64,000 bases of DNA from Bugula neritina (GCA_964035545.1 OZ037769.1:2759001-2823000), one strand, 5' to 3'. Shown: positions 25,622 through 40,700, counted from the stretch's first letter. The notes: generated by a model from the sequence alone, not told the origin. Numbers and translations: made by a program.

Positions 25622-26181
25622 CACGGTCACATGACCATCACATGCTTCAAACTCAGCAGTGATGCAACACAAGCTAGGATCTATAAGCGCTAGGAAATTA
25701 TCACACGAGAGTTGAAGGCTTAACCTTCAGCCAAACACCTTGAAACTCTATCGTATCACATGTTTGAACTTCCGGTCAGCCGATACCCAAAGAGATCTCC
25801 TATTTATAGTGAAATTTGTCATATTTTATCCCCCAATTGTTTTGTCGATGCCACTTTGCTACTTAACTTTTTTTGGTTTTGTTCTACTTATCTGGAAACG
25901 AAATATTTTCTGAAAATTTATTGCATCTTCTACCCTCTTGTCTACCCCCTTCAACCATAGCTTCATTTACTGCATTTTAGCATGATATCTAGCAGTCGTT
26001 GATGGTAGAGTTAGGGGGGTAGATGTTTATTTTGCTAATCACCCACAGCTCCATCCCTGTGCTCATCTCTCATGTTAACATTGTTTATGTTTTAGACGTA
26101 ATTATTTAAATTTTATTTATACACCGTTAAAAATGATGCCCCTGTTACTTACACCAATGCTATATTTATTTTGTCTAATGA

Positions 26182-26187
26182 AATAAA
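26182..26187 (+). terminator. Candidate poly(A) signal of KCC
   Basis: AATAAA about 560 nt after the KCC stop codon; a second AATAAA occurs near 26514. Confidence 0.55.
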
Positions 26188-26482
26188 TATGCAACATATA
26201 TTTTGTTGACTTTGCCATATAGTTTGTAGCGAATGTGTTGATAGATTTTATTAACTGTTTCCTGTGTTATTTATTTATAACATATATACTCTTGGGTTGA
26301 ATACAAGTTGATTAAAATCTCATGCTATAAACTGCGTCATACTGAACAGGATTGTAGAGTCCCTACTCATCGCGTTGAATGTTCACCCAAAGAGCAAAAT
26401 ATGAATCACAATCTATGTTTTTAGAACAAACCAAAGTTAGAGTTTTACTGCTTTTACCGATATAAGATGGTTGACAGTATAT

Positions 26483-26488
26483 TTTATT
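26483..26488 (-). terminator. Candidate poly(A) signal of GTF2F2
   Basis: AATAAA on the minus strand (TTTATT on plus), about 265 nt past the GTF2F2 stop. With the KCC signals this makes convergent 3' ends that may overlap. Confidence 0.5.
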
Positions 26489-26751
26489 TATATCAGTTCC
26501 ATAGTAGTCATTAAATAAATTATACTGTATGGACGTAAATAGTTGAGTTTAAACACTGGAAAAAGTATAAACAATTTGAATTTGTATACTTCTTGCAAAG
26601 TGTGTTTTCACAGAGTTCTACAGCAGTCCATGCTAATATCCTGTATGCTCAGTAAGATAAGAGCAAGTATAAGACGACAGAGTGAGGACATGTGGAGTTA
26701 GCTCCTCGGGTTGCATTATGGGGCTGTGCACACACAGGGGGCCACAACTCC

Positions 26752-29451
26752 TCATTCAGTCCCGTAATGTCGGTATTCTGGTTTCAACTCGTACATATTT
26801 TTATGAGGCGCTTTTTTATTGTACACACAAATGCTATGGAGTACCTCTTTCAAATGAGCCTGTAAAAATATACCAGCATGTAAATACATTTCTAGCCTAT
26901 AAATGCAAAATAGTTGATATAAACTAATAAGACTATTTTACAGTGGTATAGTAAAGTGCAACTTCAGTTACTTCATAAATTGTACCCAAGTTAAATCCAT
27001 AATAAAATGCTGCCAAATCAGAAGACAGAATTTTAATATAAAAATAAACACAAAACTGAGAAATAAAATTGTCAGCCAATAGCTGCACAGTAAACCGTGT
27101 CGCACTCACCACTGGCTGTTTAGTTAGATTATGTAGGTCACGCAGAGTGTAGTATTGATGTCTCTCGAATGCTTTGAACAGAACTTCCTTCACCTTCTCG
27201 GCATCGTCTCGAGAACGTTTACCATCTGCCTTCTTCTTGGCTTCATGCTCAGCCTAACGAGTAGTGAATTTACATTACACCAAAATATCCTGTACAATCT
27301 GATACACTCAACTCAGTAACAGTTACCATACGCTTGCTCAAGACATTCAATTTTGTAGGAAAGATAACGATATATAGTAGACTTACTAAATGTGCATGAT
27401 TCGACACTGGTTTGTACGTGTTAACTGGTTTGTCGATCTGCATTACATATCTCTTTGGTTTATTACTTTCTTCAACTTGGTGTTTCTTGTACTTCATGTA
27501 ATTCTGATCTCCGTGCGGTCGGCACTCCATGCGCTGTATTACTTTACCTTCTAATGCTAGCCCACCATTGTCTGCATAAAATGTGGTGGTGAGTCAATGT
27601 GGTGCATGACTCAGATCATATAGCATATATACAGCATCTAGAGAACACATTCTAAACACAAACACCAGCAGCTTGACAGCAGACTGTAGAGCATTGCTGA
27701 GCCATATTTACTGTTATTTAGTTTATTTATGTAATTTATTTATTTCATAAATCAAAATGTCTCAAGTAGAGGAAATTTTTAATATTTTACAGCAAATTTT
27801 CTCCGTGGACCTCACCTAGTCTCATCAGTAAGTTGAATAAGACTTTAGAAAAAAAACACACTACTGCATGATGTACTCTTAGTACGTATGCTATATAATT
27901 ATGCGAAACTTTGTGAGCTGAAAACACACTGACTGAACAAAAGACACACAAGGTTCTTATTCTAACATCACTTCAAGTCAAATATGAAGCCTTCATTTTC
28001 ATTCTTACTTTTTCTAAACGGCAGCAACTATTTGCAGCTGAGATGAACCATGTACATGGGAAATCAAACAAACATGTGTTTATTATTCACCTTAGTGTAA
28101 ACACGGTGAGAGTGATTCAGAAAATGTTACATACAAATTTATGCTTTGTTTTGAAGCAGCCATCTTGTGAGAACCTTTGAATACCAGAATTTTCAAATAG
28201 ATCAAGGATTGTGCACGACAACATCGTTTGAGGGTTTTTACTGCAGCAAAGGAGCAAATGCTCTTTTTGCCAGTGACTCGAACCCATGACCTGTGTGCTA
28301 CACTGAGCCTGCGTTCTAACCACTTTGCAACAGCTGCTTCAGAAAACTTTACTAATGTTTATTATTTTACAAAGCTTTAGATATCTACAGTTCATAAAGT
28401 CAGTCACAATGTAGACAAACCTGTTTCAGTTAACACTGTAAGATTTTGAGAAAACCCAGCTGACATAATAAATCTATGTGTGGTAGGAGTCGTCTCATCT
28501 CCTGAGCTCTTGAGATTCTCATTTAAACAGAAGAGAACTTCTGGTTTGCCAGCACTAATAATGGGACATTAAAATATATGTGAGCTGTATAAACTTTATA
28601 GGTTCATAACTTACAACAGTCAATAATATAATTAGAGAGATCAAAAAATTTGATTCCGATAGCTTGTGCAAGCAGGTATGCATGCTCACAAAATATTTAA
28701 CAAATGTTTACAATATAATTTTAAATGCCCAAAGACAAAATAGTTCTGCAGATTTCTTTTTCATTGAGAGCAAACTTTTAAAGCCTAAAAAGTAACTGTC
28801 CAGGATCTTCCCAACAAGTCGAAATGTAATTAAATACATTCCACACTGAACTACCTTCCCATTGTGGTTTTTATTTTCCCAATTTCTCCATTTGCAGATT
28901 TCATCTTTTCAGCCAAATACTTTGGAACCTTAAAAATACCAGTAGCTAATAAGAATAAGTCTAGTATAAATAACACTAGCAAAATTATAGTAACACTAAT
29001 AGGCATACTTAATCTTACTCTTACAGTCCGAGTCTTAATTAAAGTTGAAATCGAATTATTAATTATACTTACATTCGTACCGGCACTGACAGAGTGAGGC
29101 TCACAGTCATACAAATAGTAATACTTATAACTTATAAGTTATACATAGACTAACACTAACACTAACAGTCTCTCAGACTCATAACCAGACTTATAGTTAT
29201 AATGAATGAGGTACTAAAGAGGCTATTCAATTTCATACTCGTACTATTAGTCTTACTTTTAGCTTTAATCACAGTATATAATTTACACAATTATAATTAA
29301 TATGATAATATTAATATCTTTTATATTTAGCTTTAACGTTTCTTTCGTCTTTGACACTCACCTTAACCAGCCAAACACCTCTGCTTGCCAGTTGAGATTC
29401 TACTACTTTAGGAATATGCGGATCAACAATACCATCTTTACTATCAGCCAT
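26752..29451 (-). CDS. GTF2F2: General transcription factor IIF subunit 2 (RAP30)
   Basis: TFIIF beta subunit; it pairs with RAP74, binds RNA polymerase II and helps bring it to the promoter in the nucleus. Exons on the minus strand: 29451-29362, 28928-28855, 28554-28421, 27571-27387, 27253-27110, 26859-26752, together 735 nt (244 aa; human 249). The first exon ends GVWLVK, continued by VPKYL as in human. The middle part carries KPEV.F.LNE and LEGKV.QR.ECRP (dimerisation region). The C-terminal winged-helix DNA-binding domain includes FERHQYY.L.DL...TKQPV and ends HKNMYELKPEYRHYGTE, almost identical to the human end. The ATG at 29451 fits the human start. The short last exon falls below most ORF thresholds but is certain by similarity. 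Confidence 0.96.
28200..28342 (-). mobile_element. tRNA-derived SINE-like insertion, other family
   Basis: The minus strand reads CAAAGTGGTTAGAACGC (A-box-like) and GGGTTCGAGTCAC (B-box-like), then an unrelated tail. It is in GTF2F2 intron 3, on the coding strand. A degenerate tRNA gene is the alternative, but acceptor-stem pairing is not evident. Confidence 0.6.
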
Positions 29452-31725
29452 ATTTTCATACACAATACAAATGTTCAATTACAATAATAATAATAAACTG
29501 CGTGGGTTCAACTTTATCATACAATACCTCCACTTCGTGCCAGAGCAGCTAAACAAATGGAAAACCCAACTGATTGACTCAATTGAGAAACCGGATGTAC
29601 ACAATAGCACGCGAACTTAGACAGAGATTTCACTTCACTAAGATGTGTGGTTGCAAAGTACAAGAGATTTCACAATACAAATGTAGCAGCGCAACTATGA
29701 GATTGCGACGAGTCAATTTTAATCGTTTGCTCGAAGTAAAAAGTTTGCATTCTGTGGTTAAAATTCAATATGAAATTGAATTTAAATATGAACATCATTT
29801 GCATTATGATTATGCTTATTCTTTAAATTTATGATTATTGATTAATATTATCATTAATAATAATATTATGATATGAGATTGAGATTAATCTTCATCTTGA
29901 ATGTAAGTTCATGTCAAATCTCGCACGTTCTGATTCTTATGAGTTATGAATATGTTATTTAATAATTTATTTTTAAGTTTAACAATTAATGAATTTTTAT
30001 ATATCACATCACTCAAAGTCAATCAGTGAAATTCACTTTTAACTGTAAGTATTAAACTCTGATCTAAACTCAAAGGATGATGATGCCGTGTTGGTTAAAT
30101 TTCAATTTGAAATAACTTGAACTAACATATAAGTAATATATATAACTCATTAACTGGTGTAAAAAATTTGCTAGTCATAATTACGTTTCATGAATTAAAA
30201 TTAACGCCAAAGGTTATTAGTAATGACAGACAATTATGGATATTTGATGATTTTCATAACAACCACCTTCTAATAACTTATTAAATATGAGTCATGATTA
30301 TAAGCTGTAATACGAATACTATTAGTATTACTAATGATTCTAGTAATGCTAGAAGTGTAACTGAGAGTGCAATACTAATACTAATAGTCATACTTCACTA
30401 ATACTAATAGTAAACTACTAATATGTAAATGTATTTTTTGATAACATAAATTAAATTTAGTAGTGGCAAATCAAATCAATAACCATAGTATACCTTTAAA
30501 TCATAATCCTAATGTGTAGAAGTGAGCTTTCTATTTTGTTGCTCAATTTACCATCTGCTAGATTTGACCTTGTTGGCTAAATGATTTTTTTCCTTTTCGT
30601 AACTGCTGGTTATTTTTACTTATATATTTTTAGTAATTATTTGTTAGAAACAAGTTGAACTTTTGAAAGTGTATAGACAATAGCAATAGTAATTAATAAA
30701 TATCTAATTTATATGGTTATTTTTACGCTGCTCTGTAAGTTTTAAGTCCTTGTTAAATGTTGTAACGATTCTATTGCTATATCTTAACTCACCTTCTTTA
30801 TGTCTTTACTTACTTTATGTACGAGTATTACACATACTGAATAATTTGCTTTACCTAAGTGATTGCTGATAACTGCAGTACAGGTTAAAAGGTTAAAGGT
30901 TAAAAGTTAAGGCAAACTAAGTAAACCAGTTTGTTTCAAATTGAACATTGCAGTGCTGGCTATTTTGCTGCTGATGCCCACATGGGGATAGAAATTTTGC
31001 AACATTTGCTCTGGAAACTTGATTTTAAGGCATTTGCTATGTACTTTTTGCTTGATGACTACCAACATTATTAATCACCGGGAAGATTATTTTGCTTATA
31101 TTTCAGCATAACAGACCAGTTAAAAATTCTCTACTTGCAATAATTGTAATAATTTCTGTTCAGCTATACATACCATGCTATGCTTTTACTAAACACACAT
31201 GCAAAGCCAAATTTATAACTTTGGAGTTGCTTTACCAATATAAAATGAGCCAACGGTTGAATGAAAAATTTCAACATAATATTGCTAATGTAGTGCAGTG
31301 ATACCTTTTACACTAACGGCAGTGATTAGTCACAATAAATTTTATTTTTTTTAAAAGAAAATTAAAAGAAGTTAAAGAATAAGAAAAATTGAGGATTTTA
31401 AAAGAGGAAATCAAACATAATAGTTGATAAGTAAAAACTATTTTAGATATTCAACTTGTAAATTATACGGCTTGATTCACATATTTACTAGCACGTATAT
31501 AAAAACAATTAGTTATGGAAAATATTGCTATACAGAGACCAGAAAAACCCACAGTGAACCGATATTTTCATCTCGAGTTTGCTTACCAGAAAAATTTTGT
31601 TTTTTAAACTTTTCTCTTTGCAAGCTTTTCTAGATCAACTAATGCCTGTAGGATAAATTACCTTTGTTTGTCATCTTTTAATTATGATATCTGTTTTAGA
31701 CTTTCCAAGCAAGCATGATTAAAGG
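29452..31725. other. Intergenic region between GTF2F2 and MFSD3
   Basis: Divergent intergenic DNA, so both promoters should lie here, but I see no convincing TATA box or other core element. About 30290-30430 holds ACTAATACTAATAGT-type drifting repeats. No coding exon was recognised; open frames at 29574-29834 and 31092-31633 have no recognisable content. Confidence 0.6.
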
Positions 31726-34700
31726 ATGACAAAATGGACAATAACAGTTTTAAGTTTCTTATATTTCCTCCAAGGCATGCCTTATGGCATTCAGATCAAA
31801 TTCCTTCCCATAATTCTCAGGAAACATGGAGTTTCGCTGAGCAACATTTCTCTGTTTAAACTTCTCTTCCTTCCCTGGGTGTTTAAAGTAAGTCTTGCTT
31901 TGTCTATTCTACTCAGTATACTCAATAGTAGTTGTGTAGTAGCGTGTATGCATATATTCAACTTGGAGTTATCATCCCCTGAAGCATGTGTTTCCCACTA
32001 TAATTACTACCCTATAATGTATTATGTAAGTAAGTCATATGATCAATGTAATCAAACACTGTGACATATATTTAAACTTCTTAACACAATACAATTAGAA
32101 ATATGAGAATGGACCCATTTGGTTGTAATAGTTTATAGCTGAGCTAGACATAAAGTATCAATGACATTACGTAGTGAGGATAGAAATATTGAATTAGTGT
32201 ACTTAGGTTTCATTCTAGAGATATATTTGATACAGGGTACGAGATCAGAACACAATTACACTAGCAGATCATTTTATCTAATATGATTGTAATGCAATCA
32301 AGTATAGACAACAATTTACTTTTTACTTTGCGTCATAGTTTGTAAAAATATACATCAAACTTTAGGATATTTCCAATTTGCTTTTGTAATTCAAGTTTGA
32401 CATTAGTATAGCTAGCCCCCCCCCTAATCAATGCAAAGATTCAAGGCTACATCTACAATTAGTTAAGTTAATGAAAGATAACTCCTTACCATGCAAGCTT
32501 AAGGCTAGTTTGTTTATTAAATCACTATGTTTTTATTAAATGCTGTTAAGAACAATTAGAATGCACTATAAGTTATAATAAATAACTTTGTTACGATTTA
32601 TAGCATTTTCTGGTAAGACTGGGGTTGTTGAACTGCATGCAATGCTTTAGCTTGGCACTATACATACACATACACATTTGTGTTGATGTGTTAGGCCATA
32701 GTTTATTAGGGAATCCTAGTTTTAATGCTATCAATAGATTGAAAGTTACCTTCCCTTTTAGTTATAGTGAATGGAATAAAATTCTATTGCTAAATACGTT
32801 ATTCTTAACAGATATCTTCAGTTTTTCAATTCCCTGCATAAGCCTTCTTTTAGAGGTTGTTAGGCTATAACTTATGTTCGCTTTGCTTCAAATGTTATTA
32901 CAACAAGCCGAAGTATATGTCGTATATCTACATGAAATATGTCATAAAAATGTTTGACACTCTCCCTAGTCATTTCTATTTAACTGGCCAGCACGCATTC
33001 TAAATATTAAACATGTTTTGGAAGGAAATTTCTTGAAACAGCACCAGGTTGGTGGGGGAAGGGTGTCAAGTTTGGAACTTAGGTTTGCAACTGTAGATAA
33101 TCTCTTGGACTGGGGAATCATCTTCTCATGGTTAAAATAAAATTATAATGGGAAATAAAGCATGTGGTACGATAATAAATACTTTTCAAATTATATGATT
33201 TGTGTTAAGGAAATTCAGAATAGCAAGCGCCATCAGTATTGGTACAAATTTGAACCCAATGTGTTATTTAACCTAGATTTGAATTTAGAGTAAGTTTAGT
33301 AATTTTATAAAGGGCCAAATATTTAGTGTTAATTTGTGGTTTTCAAATCTCATGTTTAACAAATAATTCATAGATCTACTTGGAAAGTAAAGCTACACTA
33401 TAATTTCATTCAGTTCTAAAAGCTAGCTGCCAGGAACTGCTGCCTCTGTGGCACCTGCAAATTGGCAGCATTTTGAAATGAGGAGTGTGCACGGGCAAAT
33501 GTACGTAGGTGTAGGTGCTTTTCCAGAACACCTGATGGTTAGAAAGTGTAGCTAAAGCTGTCTGGTCTACAGTTCACAGAAGTGACTGAAATGCTCTCAA
33601 AAAGCAATTAAATAGTAAAACAGCAGCAGTTGCTGATACATAAAGCATTGATTAAATTTCCATAACTTCGTCTTATTATGACAAAATGATTGAGAGCAGT
33701 AAAGGTAATAAATATGCAATTACCAGCCTATAAACAATAAAAATACTCTTTTATATAAGCAGTAAAAATTTAAATAATGTTATTTACTTTGTGTTAGAGA
33801 AATAAGTTGAGACATTAGTAACTCATTGTACTAGTTAACTAGTACTAGTAAATAGATTGATAATCACCAACTCTTTATCATAACGTGGTATCCATGGAGT
33901 ACAGATTGTAACAGCATTTCAGCATCACTGGAGAAATAATATCTGTCAGAAAATTATAAAATCTGAATTAAATTAAAAATTACAACATTAAATTATCTTA
34001 ATTATTTAATATATTATTACATTATGAGCAAGAAGTATGGAGTAAGTCATATTGTGTTATTACTCATTCTCTTGCTCTGTTAGTTGTCACAGTACATATC
34101 GAAGCACATGTCATCACGTGTCACATCGAATCTCAGTTGTCACATTGCATTTGGATGATGGAAAGGTTCTCTTCATTTTTTCAATTAGGTAAACCATAAA
34201 GGTTTGACTCTTTTGATGCTAATAAGTTTCCTCAAATAGTTTTGTATTGTAAATTTTAACCAATAGCATCTTCATGTGATGAAGTAAAAGCTGCCTCTTT
34301 AAATAACTTTGATGGTGGCAGCGAAAGTCTCCAGTCAGCGTGGCAGCCGAGTTTACACAACATACAATGACCGTGCAGTCTATATTCCATATATGAATTC
34401 CATATCCAACTATGAGTTGTCTTCTCTCAAGTTATGACTCAATTTCAACCTCCCGCTGAAGTAAAGTACGTAAAAGAGTATGATACCGGGGATTGTCACC
34501 ACGCTGCCAATAGTGTGCATCAGAGAGGCAGCATTCTTGTATTTGTCTGTAATATCCTTGTAGCCTGTATCAAACAATACGCAATTATTGAGCCTGTAAT
34601 AAGATACTAAATGCCAAAGTAAGAACATTAAAATGTCAAGGCTAGTTAAGAATCTGCCTTGATGATATTGACTAACTTGTTCATCTTATGGCAGCATATT

Positions 34701-37700
34701 GCTGTATACATGCTGCCAGTTGTCGATAGACAAAAAAAATCTGTCAAACTAAATTGAATTATAAACATAAGATAAGAGGTGGTTGTTGGAAGGCACAGAT
34801 GGTGGTAATCATTACATACCATGCAAACATAGCACTTCCTCTGTGTAGTCTGAGTATACTATAGAGTTATGTGCTATGATAGTATATACAATGTAACAAA
34901 CACACTTCACATGTCTGCATATAGCTTCAATACTGGAGATCTCATTGTGACTAAAGCTATAAACTATCAATTTTGTATACAAAACATTAATTAATATAAC
35001 TCAGTTTGGTCATAATCTGCATGCCTTTTCCAGTAATATAATAATATAACTCCAGCAATATAATAATATAACTCTAGTAATATAATAATATAACTCCAGC
35101 AATATAATAATATAACTCTAGCAATATAATAATATAACTCTAGTAAAATAATAATATAACTCTAGTAATATAATAATATAACTCTAGTAATATAATAATA
35201 TAACTCCAGTAATATAATAATATAACTCTAGTAATATAATAATATAACTCTAGTAATATAATAATATAACTCCAGCAATATAATAATATAACTCTAGCAA
35301 TATAATAATATAACTCTAGTAAAATAATAATATAACTCTAGTAATATAATAATATAACTCTAGTAATATAATAATATAACTCCAGTAATATAATAATATA
35401 ACTCTAGTAATATAATAATATAACTCTAGTAATATAATAATATAACTGTACATATAATGACCTCTTAGGCATTCCTTTAATAGTATAACAATAGAAGGGT
35501 TGTTACTATATGTTCTATTGTAATTGTGTTACACTAAGAGATGTTATGTTGATAATTATCAGTCTTGGTTAACAGTATCAGTGAAGGCAGGGTGTTTGTG
35601 AAATACTAACCATCTTGAGCTGTTATCATGGCCACCACAGACACTATAGATGCTAATATCCCCGCAGTCACTCCGATAAATGTAATGTGAAGGACACCCC
35701 AAACTATTATGTCACATTTCCCTCTTGAAGAGTCATCTCCACTTGTCTGGTTCTTTCGGCAGCCGCATTGAGCTCTCCCAGACATTTGCTCTATGTCACT
35801 GTATGCTGGTGGCTGTTCGCTGAAGTGCTCTATGTAGGGTGGTAGCCCAGGACATTGGGGGTTTGGGGTAGCCACCCTCACTCTGGTACAACTTATGTTA
35901 CTGGATACACTCTCTTCGTTGAAGTCGTTATCTGTCAGAGAAAATCAAAATAGTAACCAGGTGTTACTCAACTGTTAAACTCAAATACAGCTTCATTGAG
36001 AGATTCTTCTAAATGTTGAAATCTAAATGGACTGAGGATTTGTTTACTGCTAGTACAGGAATATCTACTTTTAGAGGGTAACTGTTACCAACAATAGTTA
36101 TCCAGTGCATTTGTTGTTTGAACTAGTTTTTACAATATTTTCATTTTATTGAGATTGAAAGCAATTTTCAATTGCTTGTTTTACAGGCATTATCTTCACA
36201 TATTGGTCAAAATATCACTTAAAGTTTATTCCTACTTTGAATGAAATACTTGCATGAATGAGAATATGAGAGTGAAAATAAATTAAAGTTTGGAATAAAA
36301 TTCTATTGTTACTTATTTACAATTACATTTTAGCTATTGCTGTTTCTATTATTACATGATCATATTATTATCAGTCGTTATCAAATAGTAATTAAAACTA
36401 AGATCTTTATCGCTATTGTTTTAATAATTAGGTAATTGTTAACTTTGGCAAACAAATAAACTTATGCCCATTACTACGAGTATGTGTAATCAGAATAATA
36501 GTATCTCAATTGAGTGTATCTATTAGTATTATTGCAGAAAATGTAGTTCTTTCTTTTCCAGTTATGTAATAAATTAATGTAATAAAGCTCATCAATTACG
36601 AAAGGCTAGTATTTCAACCAGTAGTTCTCGTGCAGATATCTTACTTTATTGGGTGTTAATATTCCCATTTTCTCGACATTTTGAATCAAAATACAGTTTA
36701 CAATTCAAAGTAGCTACCCCCCAAAGCTCATATAGATTTAATTAAAAAAAGTTGAAAAAATTGAATTTTAGGTTTGTACACATGTTATCGTTTTTAAATT
36801 TACGTTAACTAAACATAGAAGTTGAAAATTTGTATGGTTAATATTTATTGTTCACTAGAAAAATGTGAAGATATTTTAAGATTTAAATGCTTCAAAGTAT
36901 ATAATAGCACTCGAACGTTCATATGGCGTAGCTAAGCTAGCTATGTTGAGTATATTCTTATTTGTGTTTATTTCTTGTTTATTCATTACATCAACTGTAG
37001 AAACCACTTCTCACTCTAGAGAAACAGCAGGGTTTCTAGTTTAATGAAGACACTAATGAGCTAAGTTACTGAGTTATGTTATTTACTTCTCATTACTTGG
37101 GTTTAAAGTTTAAACTCATTCTTTACTACTAATAGGCATCATGATTATATTCATTACACTGTATTAGCAATAAATAGCATATATAGTAAGTGTATCTTTA
37201 AAATATGTTATGTTTACTCTTGAATATCATTTTTATTTTATATTTTTTTATAAAAGATTGGAAAAACAATAACTTGTTATAAATGGAAAACGTTTACCTG
37301 TTAGTACGACAGTGTCCCCTGATCTAGTATCCATGTTGATGTCACACTCCCTTTGTTCTCTACAGTAAATTCTTTGTTCACTACAGCAAGATTTCCTAAT
37401 AATTTGCTTGAAAACCTCAATAAACCCTAGCTCTTCCCTGACACGTGAGGAATGGAACACCCTCTACTGCTACAACTATAATAGTATTAGTGTAAAACCA
37501 CGTGATGGTATTTAAAGGTGAAAACGAACCAATCACCTTGCTCAGTGAGCTTGAAAGCTATCAATGTTTCAATAGGATAATTAATTGGTATGATGAACTT
37601 CCTGGGTACTATACTACTTCAAAATGTTGCTATATTAGCACTTCTCAAGATTTCTTTCTTTCAAACTTGTACTATTGAATAGCCGAAATTTTCTATAGCC

Positions 37701-40700
37701 TGAAATATGAATACTTATTGGGTTGTGTGGGTGTTGTCCATAAAGTGACATGATGTTGCCTGGTCATAGGCTATTGAATGAAATCACGGTACCTCTCATA
37801 AATTGAGAGTGTTTCAAGTGTACAGGTGTTGAAAGACATTCCGGTTTGAATCATTAGTGGAGTTGATCAGGTCATCTGTGTTACAACCTCTTGCTTCATG
37901 CTTTTGGCTCCTCTTCCTTCCTATACACTATAATTTCATCATTTTTGTTGGGAGATATTTCTACACGTGTGTTCCTTTGATTCTATTTTTGGTTTTAATT
38001 GCCGGTGAAACTAAGCTAGAAATTTAGTTCCACGCTTGATTTGATTTTATTTTTGGTTTAATAGCTTCCAAAATGAACAGAAATATTCAGATGCCTTCAA
38101 ATCTGGCAAAGTAGCAAACAATAATTTCTTTTGATATTATCTGCCCTGTTACTACAGTTACAGCATTACTATCACCTGTATGCAGTGTCATAGTAATATT
38201 ATCACCTGTATACAGTGTCATAGTATTACTATCACCTGTATGCAGTGCCACAGTAAAACTATCACCTGTATGCAGTGTCATAGTAATACTATCACCTGTA
38301 TGCAGTGTCATAGTAATACTATCACCTGTATGCAGTGTCATAGTAATACTGTCACCTGTATGCAGTGTCATAGTAAGACAATACCATGAGTGACACCCTG
38401 GCACTGGCACAATGCTCAAAGGTGATAGTGAAGATGATTATTGTGTTAGTTGGGTGATTGTTGTATTAGTGGGAGTGATTGTGTGCTTGCACGGCTTGTT
38501 ACATGCGTTTTTCCTGCACTTGTCTGTCCATCACACGTCACATCACAGCATGGCACACTTCTGTAGGATTACCCGCTTCATACCGTAAATCAAGATTATA
38601 CATTATTTTATTTGAATCAATCAACATTGTTGCATCTTCCCATATATTATATAATATATTTCTGCCAAGCTGGGCATCTTTGCTAACCTGTCTAATTTGA
38701 TGGACTTATTGAGTGTTGCTTTCCCGAATATTCTTTACTGAATATTATTTATTGAATATTGGTTGTTAAGTATTGGTTATTGGAGATTGCCTGTTGTTTG
38801 TTACATACAGAAATAGAGGGTTTTCACTATTAATGTAGTAGGATTGAAACTAAGAAAGGGTTATGGCATTTTAAAGTTAAACAATGTTTGATGGTGCTAT
38901 ACTGTACTCAATGTTTTTAATCATTACCTGGCCATGTGAATATTCTACCAGTTCTTATAGCATGTCCAGTATATAGTATGCATTCAGTATATAGCATACA
39001 GTGTATAGCATACAGTATATAGCATACAGTATATAGCTCTTCTCTATTACCAGCTGCTATGGGCTCCCCTAGTGGACAAGCATGGCACTAAGAAGCAGTG
39101 GCTAATTGGCACTACAACCTTGTTGGCCTTGACCTGCCTGCTCACTGCCTCTGTCAATTTCCATAGCCTCAGCTCCCTAGCCCTAATGCTTTTTCTGCAA
39201 AATATATGCGTCTCAGTACAAGATATCTCAGTCGACGCTCTTGCAGTCTCCATCTTGTCCACTGAAGATGTTGGGCTGGGAAACGTAGCCCAGGTTACTG
39301 GCTATAAAGTTGGGGGCGTCTTGGCAGGTTAGTATCACTCCTTGCTGGCACCTTAAGCTAAGTTAGAGTTGTCTTCACAACCCTAGAAATAACTCCAACA
39401 GTTTCATATTCAAAGCTTACGCTGCTTAATTCTCACTGCATGTGTCTGGGAGTTATGTTATCTATGAAGTTTTATCACCTGCAGCCACCTGCCTTGGGCT
39501 GCCAGTCTAATAGATGCAAAATATTATACAGGTTGTTTTCAATTAAAATATTGTAGTTTTTGCTATATGGCCACACAGCAATGCTTTTGTTGGGTACTTT
39601 GTTTGAGCTCAGAAAAACTACCAAATTATGTTCTCTCTAATTATAACACTAATCCACTTTTCCTTCTCAGTACAGCACGGATTTCCTGTTAGTTCCGTCA
39701 GTTTCCTGTTTGTTTAGCGCTACTTCCTGTGTTAACAGCCGTTTACTTGCCGTGTATTGCAGGTGTGATGTATATGATGGTACACAATAGTGCGGGGCAT
39801 GGGGCAACTTACATTATTCTGGCCTTAGTCTATACTGTAGCCTTAGTGCTTATTCACTATGCTGACATTCACAGTCTACAGGGAACTCCGCCTCCAAATG
39901 GCAGCTCTAAACACAAGCCACTAAAGAGTTCATCTAGTCAAGAGAAAATAACTCTGAAAGAGAAATATTTCAGTACACTATGTCAAGCTGTTGAAGTTGA
40001 AGGATCACTGTGGATGATAGTGTATACTTGTATATATAAGTGTGGTAAGTTGTGTGCATGTACACTATACACTTACAGTATATATGTACACTATACACTT
40101 AAACTATAAATTTATCTACACTATATTCATACACTATGCACACACACTGTACTTCTACATTATACACTTGCATTATACACTTACACTGTACATGCATTAT
40201 GCACGTACATTATATACTTACACTACACTGACACTATATACATATATACATATGTCAACTTTGTGTAGAGATTTATACACATACATACTGATAATACAGA
40301 GTGGTGTTAATAAAAAGAAGGGAGAGCAAGTAATATATATTATTTTAACTCTAGTATTGAGACTATTGCAAAATTTTTGCCATGTGTATAATAACCATTT
40401 AAGGTATTTAAATTCTACTTTATAATTATTTTAATGTAGTGTGTTACTAAAAGGAATTTACTTTTTCAAAGGATTGCCTAAGAGGAAAAACACTACATGT
40501 AATGAACTCGTAAGTGTTAAGACACAAGCATTTTGATTCAACTTTATTTCATCATTTAGAGTTTATAACCTTGAAATTTTATGCATATATTATGACATGT
40601 TGCATAGTAGGTAGGGTGAGCTAGTTACAAAGGAAAACTTTTCCTTGTGAATGTTTAGTGAGATGAATTAGTGAGCCAGTTAATATATTATTAATTTGAA

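Noticed and set aside
28864-29114. Open frames on both strands around GTF2F2 exon 2
   Set aside because: Only 28928-28855 on minus is conserved coding; the rest is drifting-repeat intron.
35030-35445. CRISPR array or replication origin iterons
   Set aside because: Same reason: contiguous AT-rich minisatellite without spacers in an animal gene.
37335-37460. Longer N-terminus for the nested membrane protein (from a GTG at 37460)
   Set aside because: No ATG in that extension; the first ATG in frame is at 37334.
38087-38419. MTLHTGDSIT repeat peptide (110 aa, minus) and its plus-strand partner
   Set aside because: Product of a 30-bp minisatellite whose unit is a multiple of three; no start context, splice sites or flanking coding sequence.
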